Assembly: GCF_004123145.1 (NCBI RefSeq)
Contig: NZ_SDKC01000001.1
Coordinates: 151,501-215,500, forward strand
DNA: 64,000 nucleotides
Reading direction: 5' to 3'
Source: Blautia faecicola
GTDB lineage: Bacteria; Bacillota; Clostridia; Lachnospirales; Lachnospiraceae
Below the pieces are notes generated by a model that ran no database searches, was not told the origin of the DNA, and saw only the letters and a program-made list of their open reading frames with translations. The position numbers and the translations under genes were made by a program. Shown piece after piece: positions 36,541-46,400 of the stretch; position 1 is the stretch's first letter, and each line of letters begins with the position of its first letter.

Positions 36541-36574
36541 AGGTTTGCTCCGAAGGTATCTTCGGGGCAAACCT
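36541..36574 (+). other. Stable intraoperonic hairpin
   Basis: AGGTTTGCTCCGAAG pairs with CTTCGGGGCAAACCT around a GTAT loop, with no adequate T-run. It may be an RNA-processing or stability element separating secreted-protein genes from those downstream. Confidence 0.5.
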
Positions 36575-36605
36575 CATCTTGTAAAAAGAGGCAGGGTAAA
36601 ATTTC

Positions 36606-38906
36606 ATGAAAAAACCGGATAGAAGAAAAGAAAACAGAAAGAAAGCAGCAGGTGCACTGGCAGGTCTGGGACTGGCAGTCTTCTTTTTTATACTGCTGTT
36701 TGGATTCGGAAAGGCAGATCCGGAGAATCCGATGGAAAATACCACCGCCGATGCTTCTCATATGTATTTGACATCGTCCACACTTGCCATGGATAAGGAA
36801 AAACTGGCAAGTGTGGAGAATGCCAACATCAGCTCCGGCGGTTCGGAAAACCAGGCACAACAGGAAGAGGAGCAGCAGGAAGAAGAGGAGCAGGAACAGG
36901 AAGATCAGAAACAGAACGAGGAAGAACAGAAGCAGGATGTGCAGCAACAGGAAAATGAGCAGCAGACCGCGCAGGATACAACCAGTACATCTGCAAACAC
37001 AGATTCCCAGCTGAATGTATCGGACAGTCTTTTGAATCTGATCCAGAAAAACCCGGGAAGCGGAAACAATGGTTCCGGTTCGGATGAAAACGGCGGTCAG
37101 GGATCAGATGGTGACAAGAATAACGGAAATGGAAATCCGGACAACAACGGCGGCAACAAAATTCCTTCGGACGGTGGACAGCAGACCACACTGAATCCAT
37201 CCCAGTCCGAGGCATTATTTACCACCAGCCTGAAAGATGGCGATGAAGTGACGGATCCGGAGTATCCGTTTACGATCACTTTGACAGAAAAAGGAAAACA
37301 GCTGACACTGGTAAGTATGACGGTCACACAGAATGGCAGCAGCCGGATCTGTAAAAGCCATGACAGCCTGACCTTAAAAGAGGGAGCAAATACGGTGTCT
37401 GTCACCGTGCGTTTCCGTGACGGAAAATACAATCAGATCGATGCATCCACAAAAGTTTACACGATCTATTATTTCCCGGATCATGATGTACAGCTGGAAG
37501 TAAAAAATGCGAGATCCGGTGCATACATCTACGACCAGGATCAGCTGACGGTCATGCAGGACAGTCTGTGGATCCAGGTGAGAGCGAGAAAGGCTTCCGG
37601 CGGAACCATCAGCGATGTGAGTGTCCGGGTGCGTCTGAACAACAAGACACAGAAAGCAGATTCCGACGGAATTTACCGGATGAAACTTACCCTGGGAAAT
37701 AACCAGGTGAAGGTGACCGCGGGAGAAGGAGGAAACAGTCAGAGGACCGTCTCCTTTACCGTGAATTATAAAGTCGATCAGTTTATGATCAGTTTTGAAA
37801 GTTCTGCAAAGACAGAAAAGATATCCAACAATCCGGGAATCGGGGATAAGGTGTTCAAAGGGGTTACAACGTTTAAATATGCGTCAACATCGGCGGATTT
37901 TTCTTTCCGTATCCGTTGTTCCACGGTGACCGGAGATGAGCGTATTGATAAGATCCAGGTGACGAACCGTTACGGAACACTGGATGTGACGGATCAGGCA
38001 GGTGCGGACGGATATATCAATATTACACTGGATGCCTCCCAGTCCAATAATATCCGGGTGTACTGTACGGATTCTGACGGTGAATCCCAGTGGTATACCT
38101 GGTCGGTGAACTACGAGCGTGTTCTGGATCCGGAGGAAAACCAGAAGAAAGCACCGGTGATCCGTGCGAATATTACGAATGAGACAGTCAATGCAGCACT
38201 GTTTATCGTTCCGGTCAAAGTGTTTGACTATAACGGCAACGAACTGAAAGCCAATCAGAATTTCCAGCTGTATCTGAACGGAGAATATCTGGACTATCAC
38301 AGCCGGGAACAGGATGGCACTTACGAATACAACCTGTATTTGACCGAGGGAGAGAATACGGTTGTTATCCGGGCGGTGGATAATGAAGGATATACGGCGG
38401 AAAAGACATACACCGTAACACTGAACCCGGTAAAAGAAGAGGCGAGAGTCCGTGTGATCGTATCGGCGGAAGTTATCGGACTGGGAACCATGATCGACGA
38501 GACGGTCACTACGACCGCAGACCAGACGGTGGCACAGATCGTGGAAGACCGGCTGGCAGCTTACGGATATACGACCATTCATGACGGAGTGGCAGATTCG
38601 GACAGTTATTTCCTGCGTCATATACAGAAACCGGGAATTAACAACGGATGGAATATAGCAGATGATGAGCGGTCGCTGCTGGATATGCTGGGATATGATC
38701 TGGAGGAAGGACCGAAGAGCAATGACAGTCTCGGAGAAAAAGATTTTACGGCTGGTTCCGGATGGATGGTCACACTGAACCATTATTACATCGCACAGAC
38801 TATGGGAACCAGAGCGATCCGTGACGGAGATGAGATTCATCTGATTTATACACTGAGTGTGGGAAAAGATATCGGCGTGGATCCGAGTACAAGTATTTAT
38901 GGATAA
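36606..38906 (+). CDS. Membrane-anchored protein with C-terminal DUF4430 (transcobalamin beta-like) domain
   Basis: 766 residues. An uncleaved N-terminal helix (about 14-38) is followed by a Glu/Gln-rich acidic segment (about 78-125) and a Gly/Asn-rich linker, together a wall-spanning stalk. Several beta-sandwich domains follow, then a DUF4430-like domain (about 612-760: TADQTVAQIVEDRLAAYGY, GSGWMVTLNHYYIAQ, DGDEIHLIYTLSVG). DUF4430 (PF14478) corresponds to the smaller cobalamin-contacting domain of intrinsic factor/transcobalamin. Its display on a long membrane-tethered arm fits corrinoid relay through the wall. Confidence 0.75.
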   Translation: MKKPDRRKENRKKAAGALAGLGLAVFFFILLFGFGKADPENPMENTTADASHMYLTSSTLAMDKEKLASVENANISSGGSENQAQQEEEQQEEEEQEQEDQKQNEEEQKQDVQQQENEQQTAQDTTSTSANTDSQLNVSDSLLNLIQKNPGSGNNGSGSDENGGQGSDGDKNNGNGNPDNNGGNKIPSDGGQQTTLNPSQSEALFTTSLKDGDEVTDPEYPFTITLTEKGKQLTLVSMTVTQNGSSRICKSHDSLTLKEGANTVSVTVRFRDGKYNQIDASTKVYTIYYFPDHDVQLEVKNARSGAYIYDQDQLTVMQDSLWIQVRARKASGGTISDVSVRVRLNNKTQKADSDGIYRMKLTLGNNQVKVTAGEGGNSQRTVSFTVNYKVDQFMISFESSAKTEKISNNPGIGDKVFKGVTTFKYASTSADFSFRIRCSTVTGDERIDKIQVTNRYGTLDVTDQAGADGYINITLDASQSNNIRVYCTDSDGESQWYTWSVNYERVLDPEENQKKAPVIRANITNETVNAALFIVPVKVFDYNGNELKANQNFQLYLNGEYLDYHSREQDGTYEYNLYLTEGENTVVIRAVDNEGYTAEKTYTVTLNPVKEEARVRVIVSAEVIGLGTMIDETVTTTADQTVAQIVEDRLAAYGYTTIHDGVADSDSYFLRHIQKPGINNGWNIADDERSLLDMLGYDLEEGPKSNDSLGEKDFTAGSGWMVTLNHYYIAQTMGTRAIRDGDEIHLIYTLSVGKDIGVDPSTSIYG

Positions 38907-38927
38907 AGGAAATACAGGAGGAAAAAG

Positions 38928-39863
38928 ATGAACAACAGAACAGATGCAGTCATCAATGAAATTGAAAAGGTTATTATCGGAAAAAGGGAAGTCGTGGAAC
39001 GTGTGCTGATGGCGATTTTGTCAGAGGGACATATTCTGCTGGACGATGTACCGGGTGTCGGAAAGACCACACTGGCAGTTACCTGCTCGGTGGTTATGGG
39101 CGTGCAGTATCAGCGTATGCAGTTTACGCCGGATGTTGTGCCGTCGGATATCGTTGGATTCTCGGTGTACAACAAGGCGACCGGTGGATTTGACTATAAG
39201 CCGGGTGTGGTTATGACGAATCTGCTGCTGGCAGATGAGATCAACCGTACTTCGAGTAAAACCCAGTCGGCACTTCTGGAGGTCATGGAGGAAGGTCAGG
39301 TGACCGTAGATGGTGTCACCCATCCGCTTCCGAAGCCTTTTGTGGTTATCGCCACACAGAACCCGGTGGGATCGGCAGGTACGCAGCTGCTTCCACAGGC
39401 GCAGTTAGACCGTTTTATGATTCGTTTGCAGATGGGATATCCGGACTTTAAGAGCCAGGTAGATATTCTGCGTGACCGTCAGAAAGTGAATCCGCTGGAT
39501 CAGATTCAGAAAGTGATCGGCGGGGAAGATATTATTGCCATGCAGCAGGAGGTAAAGGATATCCATGTGGAAGATGCGATTCTGGAATATGTCACCTCTC
39601 TGGCGATGGCGACAAGAGAAGATGAGATGATCCGTCTGGGTGTCAGCCCGCGAGGTGCGCTGGCGATCGTGCGGATGGCGAAAGCACATGCCTATCTGGA
39701 TGGAAGAAATTATGTGACACCGGAAGATGTACAGAAGGTATTTATCGATGTGTGTGCACATCGAATCATCCTGAATCCGAAGGCGAGAGTGGCGGAACTG
39801 TCCGCGGAGGATATTCTGAAAAATGTAATGAAACGCACGAAATCTCCGGACAGTGGACGGTAA
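38928..39863 (+). CDS. MoxR-family AAA+ ATPase
   Basis: 311 residues, cytoplasmic. Walker A is DDVPGVGKTTLAV, Walker B LLADEINRTSSKTQSALLEV, sensor 1 IATQNPVGSAGT and arginine finger region LPQAQLDRFMIRL; the small C-terminal lid domain is present. MoxR proteins act as chaperone-like activators of partners carrying VWA or DUF58 domains. The next gene is a DUF58 protein, as in the widespread MoxR-DUF58-transglutaminase trio. In this operon it may help assemble or activate a surface component. Confidence 0.95.
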   Translation: MNNRTDAVINEIEKVIIGKREVVERVLMAILSEGHILLDDVPGVGKTTLAVTCSVVMGVQYQRMQFTPDVVPSDIVGFSVYNKATGGFDYKPGVVMTNLLLADEINRTSSKTQSALLEVMEEGQVTVDGVTHPLPKPFVVIATQNPVGSAGTQLLPQAQLDRFMIRLQMGYPDFKSQVDILRDRQKVNPLDQIQKVIGGEDIIAMQQEVKDIHVEDAILEYVTSLAMATREDEMIRLGVSPRGALAIVRMAKAHAYLDGRNYVTPEDVQKVFIDVCAHRIILNPKARVAELSAEDILKNVMKRTKSPDSGR

Positions 39864-39875
39864 CAGGAGGAGCCT

Positions 39876-41045
39876 ATGAAAAAGTCCAGAGTAATATGGG
39901 GTTTGTGGCTGGTTCTGGCGGTGATCTTCTGCTTCGTGACAGATGGAGTGACAGGATATCTGTTGCTGGCAGTTTCAATCGTATTGCCGCTGCTGTCGGG
40001 AATCACGCTTTTTGCTGTCCGGGGAAAGATGGATGTGCAGCTGACACTGGCAGCTTACGGGGAGAAAGGAAAGGCAGTGACAGGAAAGCTGCTGGTAAAG
40101 AACCGCAGTTTTCTTCCGGCGGATCGTCTGCGGTGCAGGGTCTGCTGTGAGAATCTGCTGACCGGTGAGAAAGAGTATACCAATATTCCTGTGGCAGCTC
40201 CGGCAAGATCCGGGGTGGATACGGAATTTCAGTTAAAAAGCAGACATACGGGTAAGGTGAGAATCTCACTGAAATCCATGGTATGGTACGATCTGTTCGG
40301 TCTGTTCCGTTCCCGGCTTTCTTTCCGGGGAGAGGCGATGGCAGTCGGTATGATCGCACCCAATATATTTCCGATGGAAACACAGATTGCCTACGGGGAA
40401 AGTACCAATATGGACAGCGATGAGTATTCCATGAAAAAGGCGGGATATGATCCGTCGGAAACCTTTGCGATCCGGGAATACCAGCCGGGTGACCGGATCC
40501 GTCAGATCCACTGGAAACTGACGGAGAAGTTTGACAATCTGATGGTAAGGGACTACGGTCTTCCGATCCAGAACACGATCCTGCTGTTGCTGGAAACCGG
40601 ATACGCACAGGACAAACCGGATCCGGACTGTATGGATGCGCTGGCGGAGGCACTGCTCTCGGTATCACAGGAACTTGCCAGCCAGCAGGTGGTACACAGT
40701 ATCGGATGGCAGAACCATGAAGAAAATACGTTCTCCTGTGTGGAAGTAGAGACGGAGGAAGATCTGAATCTGGTGCTTCCGGAACTTCTGGGAGCAGTTC
40801 CCGGAGAAGACCGGATGACGGTGGCAGAGCATTATATGGAAAATCGGGAACAGCTGGAATTTGCCCATATGGTAGTGTTCACTCCGGGGCATGAAGACAG
40901 CCTTGGCGGACTGGCAAGCCAGTGTATCGTTACCGAAGTGATCTGTGGTTCGGAAATTGCCGGATATGATCAGCAGGACGGTGTTGCGATGGTCGGAGGA
41001 GGACCGGACAACCTGTCGGAAGCGATCGCTTATCTTGAGATCTAA
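39876..41045 (+). CDS. DUF58 domain protein
   Basis: 389 residues. Two N-terminal transmembrane helices (about 5-50) are followed by a beta-rich segment and the DUF58 core at about 190-250 (YDPSETFAIREYQPGDRIRQ, then IHWKLTEKFDNLMVRDYG), a VWA-like signature. It follows MoxR by 12 bp and precedes the transglutaminase-like gene by 9 bp. It is the expected partner of the MoxR ATPase; its own biochemical activity is not established. Confidence 0.9.
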   Translation: MKKSRVIWGLWLVLAVIFCFVTDGVTGYLLLAVSIVLPLLSGITLFAVRGKMDVQLTLAAYGEKGKAVTGKLLVKNRSFLPADRLRCRVCCENLLTGEKEYTNIPVAAPARSGVDTEFQLKSRHTGKVRISLKSMVWYDLFGLFRSRLSFRGEAMAVGMIAPNIFPMETQIAYGESTNMDSDEYSMKKAGYDPSETFAIREYQPGDRIRQIHWKLTEKFDNLMVRDYGLPIQNTILLLLETGYAQDKPDPDCMDALAEALLSVSQELASQQVVHSIGWQNHEENTFSCVEVETEEDLNLVLPELLGAVPGEDRMTVAEHYMENREQLEFAHMVVFTPGHEDSLGGLASQCIVTEVICGSEIAGYDQQDGVAMVGGGPDNLSEAIAYLEI

Positions 41046-41054
41046 GTTAGGGGC

Positions 41055-43463
41055 ATGAAAAACATGAAAAATAATGAGAAAACACAGGCATTTGTGTTGC
41101 AGCCTTATCCGGCAGCGCAGGGGAAAAAGAATCAGGTGACGGCATTTGTCGTGGATCTGTGCTTTATCTGGATGTACCTGGCGGGGCTGACGATCTGGCT
41201 GGTTTCCGCGCTGAACCTGTCGGTGAATACAGGAATCGTTCTGTTACTGGCGGCTGGGATCACGGTTTTGTGGAAATTGGCAGCAGAGGTTGGAAAAAGT
41301 AAAAAATGGATCCTTTTTCTGGTATGGGGTGTGCTCCTTGTACTGACAGCAGCGATCGGACAGAAATTGTGGCTGGGAGGCATGCATCAGATCTGCAACA
41401 GTGCGATCGATGCACTGGGAAGACGGTTTCCGTATCTGCTTCCCTCTTATGGAGTTGCCGTAACGGACAGCATGAAAGTACCGGCTCTTTACGGGGCGAT
41501 CGGCTGGTTCCTGTTTCTGGTGGTGCCGGGAGCCGGTTATCTGGTAGAAAAAGGAAACCGGATGTTTCTGGGGATTCAGATGGCAGGATTGGTTCTGCTT
41601 CAGATGATCACAGGAGTCGGTCCCGGTCTTACCGGATTCCTCTGTTCCTTTTTCTGTTTTCTGGCGGTCTGGATCCGGGGACATGCGGAGAGGGTAACGG
41701 CAGGAACACAGAGACTGGCAGCGGTGGAAATGATCGTTGGAGTTGCTGTTCTTGGAGGTATCCTGCTGACCGGTGGTTATGTACTGGCAGAAAACGTGCT
41801 TCCACAGGACGGAACGGTTCTTTCGCAGTGGAAAGAAGCGCTCGTACAGAAAGTGGAAGATTACCGATATAAAGGAAGCAGTAAGATCCTTCCGGATGGA
41901 CAGTTTCAGAATCTTTCTTCGTTTGAACCGGAAAAGAAAGAGGTGCTGAAAATCACGATGAGCCAGCCGCAGTCCTACTACCTTCGCGGATTTACCGGAA
42001 GTGTCTACACGGATGACGGCTGGAAAGGAGAGGACAGCGCAAAGCTCTGGGAGAACAGAGATCTGTTCTACTGGCTGCATCAGGATGATTTTTACGGACA
42101 GGAGATCCTCGGAAAAGCCGCTACAGCCCTGGATGCTGAGGTGGCAGCAGCGGATAAAAATACAATTACTGTTGAAAATGTGGCGGGAAATTCCCACTAC
42201 TGTTATACACCATACGAACTGGCTGATCCGACCGGTGATGCAGTACAGAATCTTCTGGATGCACAGAAGATCGGGGACTGCGGGATCCTGAACGGAGAAA
42301 TCCGGGGAGAAAGAACGTATACCTATCAGGCGTATCCGGCACTGATCACAAAATATCCGTCCTATACGGCAGCGCTTCTGGCCACGGAGCATCTGGGTGC
42401 TGCGGGGAAGGATTATCAGAAGCTGGAAGAGTATTATAATGCATTTGCCTATGACAATTATCTGGATATGCCGGATCAGATGCAGAGAGAATGTGCATCC
42501 CTCCTTGGAAGCTATGAGAGAAAAGACGGGGAAAAGCATGCGGATTATGCGGAAGCAAAACAGAACATCCTGTATCTTCTGACCACAGAATACACGGACA
42601 GTGACAAACTGGACGAAACGTGGAACGGAGCAGACTTTATTTATGAATTTCTGGAAATTTCAAAAAAAGGATATTCCGTGCATTTCGCCAGTGCGGCGAC
42701 GATGATGTTCCGCTATTATGGAATCCCGGCAAGATATGTGGAAGGATATCTGGTAACACCGCAGGATGCTGAAGCCATGACGGCGGGAGAACCGTATACA
42801 CTGGATGACACCCATGCACATGCCTGGGTGGAATATTATCAGGACGGTGTGGGATGGCTGCCGTTTGAGACGACACCTTCTTATCTGGATATTATGAATC
42901 AGGCAGATGAGTATCAGGATATCAGCGGACTTTCCGGCGGAGGTTCTCAGGATCAGGATCAGCAGGATGAGGAACAGGATCAGCAGGAAGAACAGGAGGA
43001 AGAGCCGGATGATACGATCGACTGGATCCAGGTACTGATCGTGCTTCTGATCATCGGAATCGTGTTACTGCTTCTGACAATGCTGGCATTCCTTATCTGG
43101 ATCCAGCTACAGCGAAGAAAGAGCAGACAGTTAAAGAAACGGTTCGCATCAGAGGATCCGCGGGAAGCGATCTGTTCGATGTATGAGTATACGATGAATA
43201 TTCTGTCTGCAGCGGGACTGAAGATTCGCAATACCTCTCTGTACCGCTATGAAAAACAGATTACAAAAATGTTTGATGAGGAGACCGGAAAAGAATATCA
43301 TCGGATCGTAGACATTCGTCAGGAAGCGGTCTACAGCCGGAACAGTCTGACGGAAGAACAGAAACAGGAAATGATGACATTCAAGGAAAAGATCTGGAAA
43401 AGAATCTATGCCAACGGAACCTGGATACAGAAGATGCAGTTAAAATACATTTATTTTCTGTAA
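41055..43463 (+). CDS. Membrane transglutaminase-like protein with altered catalytic triad
   Basis: 802 residues. Several transmembrane helices occupy the first 260, followed by an extracytoplasmic domain, the transglutaminase-core region (about 525-625), an acidic Gln/Glu/Asp stretch, a transmembrane helix (about 655-680) and a cytoplasmic tail. In the core, the position of the nucleophilic Cys is Ser541 (KKGYSVHFASAA; codon TCC at 42675). The His survives in DDTHAHAWVEYY, and the acidic residue is Glu in PFETTPS. The Cys-to-Ser change argues for a binding or scaffolding role, or altered chemistry. It completes the MoxR-DUF58-transglutaminase trio. Confidence 0.88.
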   Translation: MKNMKNNEKTQAFVLQPYPAAQGKKNQVTAFVVDLCFIWMYLAGLTIWLVSALNLSVNTGIVLLLAAGITVLWKLAAEVGKSKKWILFLVWGVLLVLTAAIGQKLWLGGMHQICNSAIDALGRRFPYLLPSYGVAVTDSMKVPALYGAIGWFLFLVVPGAGYLVEKGNRMFLGIQMAGLVLLQMITGVGPGLTGFLCSFFCFLAVWIRGHAERVTAGTQRLAAVEMIVGVAVLGGILLTGGYVLAENVLPQDGTVLSQWKEALVQKVEDYRYKGSSKILPDGQFQNLSSFEPEKKEVLKITMSQPQSYYLRGFTGSVYTDDGWKGEDSAKLWENRDLFYWLHQDDFYGQEILGKAATALDAEVAAADKNTITVENVAGNSHYCYTPYELADPTGDAVQNLLDAQKIGDCGILNGEIRGERTYTYQAYPALITKYPSYTAALLATEHLGAAGKDYQKLEEYYNAFAYDNYLDMPDQMQRECASLLGSYERKDGEKHADYAEAKQNILYLLTTEYTDSDKLDETWNGADFIYEFLEISKKGYSVHFASAATMMFRYYGIPARYVEGYLVTPQDAEAMTAGEPYTLDDTHAHAWVEYYQDGVGWLPFETTPSYLDIMNQADEYQDISGLSGGGSQDQDQQDEEQDQQEEQEEEPDDTIDWIQVLIVLLIIGIVLLLLTMLAFLIWIQLQRRKSRQLKKRFASEDPREAICSMYEYTMNILSAAGLKIRNTSLYRYEKQITKMFDEETGKEYHRIVDIRQEAVYSRNSLTEEQKQEMMTFKEKIWKRIYANGTWIQKMQLKYIYFL

Positions 43464-43489
43464 GGGGAAACAGCAGGCAGGAGGAAAAT

Positions 43490-46400
43490 ATGAACAGAGA
43501 AGAGAAGAATACACAAAGAAAACGAAAAGGAATGCGTATACTGGCAGTCCTGTTGATGGTTGTCGTAACGATCACCTCATTTCCTCTGCTTCCGGATGAA
43601 GTACAGGCGGCTGCGGTAGAACGGACATGGGATGGTGTGAGCCGGGAGATCCCCGAGATGGATGAAAATGGTACCTATCTGATTGAAAACGGTGCCGAGC
43701 TTGCCTGGTTTGCGGATCAGGTAAACAGCGGAAACGGATCGATCAACGGAAAGCTGACCAATTATATTTATCTGAACCGTTACAACACTTCTTATAAATG
43801 GGTGATCATCGGTGATACGATAGACCATCCGTACCGTGGAAACTTTGACGGTAACGGACAGAAAGTTGTGTATATGAATGCACAGATCAGCAAGGAGGAT
43901 CAGGACCGCCGCTACGCCGGTCTGTTTGGTGTGATCGATGGCGGAAGTGTCCGCAATCTGACCGTTCTCGGAAAAGTGTTTCATGGATATGGAAGTTATG
44001 ACAGTGACGGAAGAAACGATCAGTTTTATACCGGAAGCGGCGGTGTAGCCGGATATCTGAAAAACGGAACGATTGTAAACTGTGTCAACTATACAAGAAC
44101 AACGATGGACGGCGATGCCCTTTATCGAAATGCCGGAGGAATCGCAGGCATCTGTGAGGGTGTGATCTCCCGGTGTGAAAACTACGGAAAACTGTCCACA
44201 ACGATTGTAATCGCACAGAATCACATCGGAGGAATCGTCGGACTTGTCTCCGGGGCAACCGCACAGGTTACGACTTCACTGAACCATGCGACGGTGCAGG
44301 GATATTACTGTGTGGGAGGAATCGCCGGTGCGGTAAAAAGCGGTGCGGAGATTACGGCATCCGCCAATTACGGAGCGGTAAAAGGAAATTCCATTATCGG
44401 AGGAGTTGCCGGAAGGATTTCTACTACCGGTATGTACAGCAATGGAAGCGCGAAAGAATGTGGCATCTATGATGTCTACAACCTGGGAACGGTCAGCGGA
44501 TACGGAACCACAGCCGGAAGCGAGATGGGCGGAATCGTCGGAGAAGCGGGATATGAAAACTGGAAACAGGAAGTACTTCCGCCGATGCCGGTGATCGAGA
44601 GAGCCTATTCGGTAGCCATCACACCCGGTGTGTCACGAAACGGGGCAGTTATCGGATATCTGCTGAGCGGCTGTTACGGAACAGTCTATGGAATCACTTC
44701 TGGTCTGTACAGTCCGAACGTGGTAGGAGCAACGAATAACCGGGCGGTCAAGATCCTCGGGGAGGCGCGGACGGTTTCTTCGGATGAGATGAAGAGCGTA
44801 ACGCTTCTGGAAAAACTGGGAAGTGCATTTACCATGTCCAATGCATACGATACAGACAATCAAGGCTACCCGAAACTGGTATGGCAGGGACTCCCGTCGG
44901 ATATTCTCGATAAAGTGGACGATGCACAGCTGGAACTGAACAGCTGGATCTCGGAAAATAACAAGAAGAAATATGGAAAGAATTACACCCAGATCGAGTC
45001 TCTTGTGAAAACGTATAAAGAAAAACTCGGAGCGATCACTTCCGAAGAAGAACTGGATGCGGTCATGGAAGAGGCAAGGGAAAAACTGAAAGCGGTCAAA
45101 CCGGGCGTCGGACAGGACACGGAACTGGCAGAAGCCATCGATAACGGTGTAATTGCTCTGGAAGAGTACAATAAGAGACTGTTAAAAGAGAACCCGGAAC
45201 TGACGGACAGACAGAAAGCAGAGATGGAAAATGTCCTGACCACCTGGAAGAAAAAACTGGAGACAGCGACTTCTGAAGAGGAAGTACGAACCATGGTGCG
45301 TGACGGAAAAGATGCGCTGGAAGAACAGCTGGCATCCTTTACGGCAGATAAGAAACTGGAAGAAGTCCGGGCAAATGCAACAGAGACACTGACCAATTAC
45401 CGGGCGACAGAAAGCTATGATGTCGTCTGGATGCACAAGATCAAACTGGTGAGGGACAAGGCACTGGATGCGATCGCAAAGGCGGAAACGGTAGCAGAAG
45501 TGAATAGCCTTCTGGAGCAGGCGAAAGAGGACATTGATGCAGTGATCGATCAGATTCCGGAGGCGGGTGCCTGGGACGGAGTCTCAAAGACAGAACCGAA
45601 GACAAACGAAAACGGTGTGTTCCAGATCACCAGCGGAAGTGAACTTGCCTGGTTTGCCGAACAGGTCAACCAGGGACAGAAAGATCTGTGTGCGGAACTG
45701 GTGAATGATATCAGCCTCGGCGGAAAGAACTGGACACCGATCGGAAAATCGGATGCACGCCCGTTTGCAGGAAGTTTTGACGGTATGGGACATACAATCC
45801 GCGGACTGTATCTGGATGTGGAAGATACGTATGTGGGTCTGTTTGGAAAAGTAACCGGCGGCAGCGGACAAAAGATCCAGAATCTGACGGTATCCGGAAA
45901 TATTCCGGTTGGAGGAAGAGTCAGCTATGTAGCCGGTATCGCAGCACGCATTGTCGGAAATGACAGCAATGACAGGGTGGAAATCACGAACTGTCACAGC
46001 AATGTAAGAATCTGTGTGACCGGTATCCGTACCCTGGATGCAGGTGTCGGAGGAATTGCCGGAAAGGCAGAATATGCAAAAATCAGCAACTGTTCCAACG
46101 GTGGAAGTGTGAAAATCGCATCGGAGGGAAGAGGAGGACTTACCTATTATACCGGTGGTATTGCCGGTGTCGCCGCTTCCGAAAGCCGGATAGAGGCATG
46201 CAGCAATACCGGAGAGATCTGGTGTGCACACGCAGCCGGCGGACTGATCGGTGGCGCATTAGGAAAAAATCCGGTCTGCTATTCCAGTTACAATACGGCA
46301 GATGTCTCCGGTTTGTATTATGCCGGTGGACTGTGTGGTGTGATCCTTTCCTCGTCGAGTGATTTCGGCTGGTGCTACACTTCCGGCGCTGTGAATCTGA

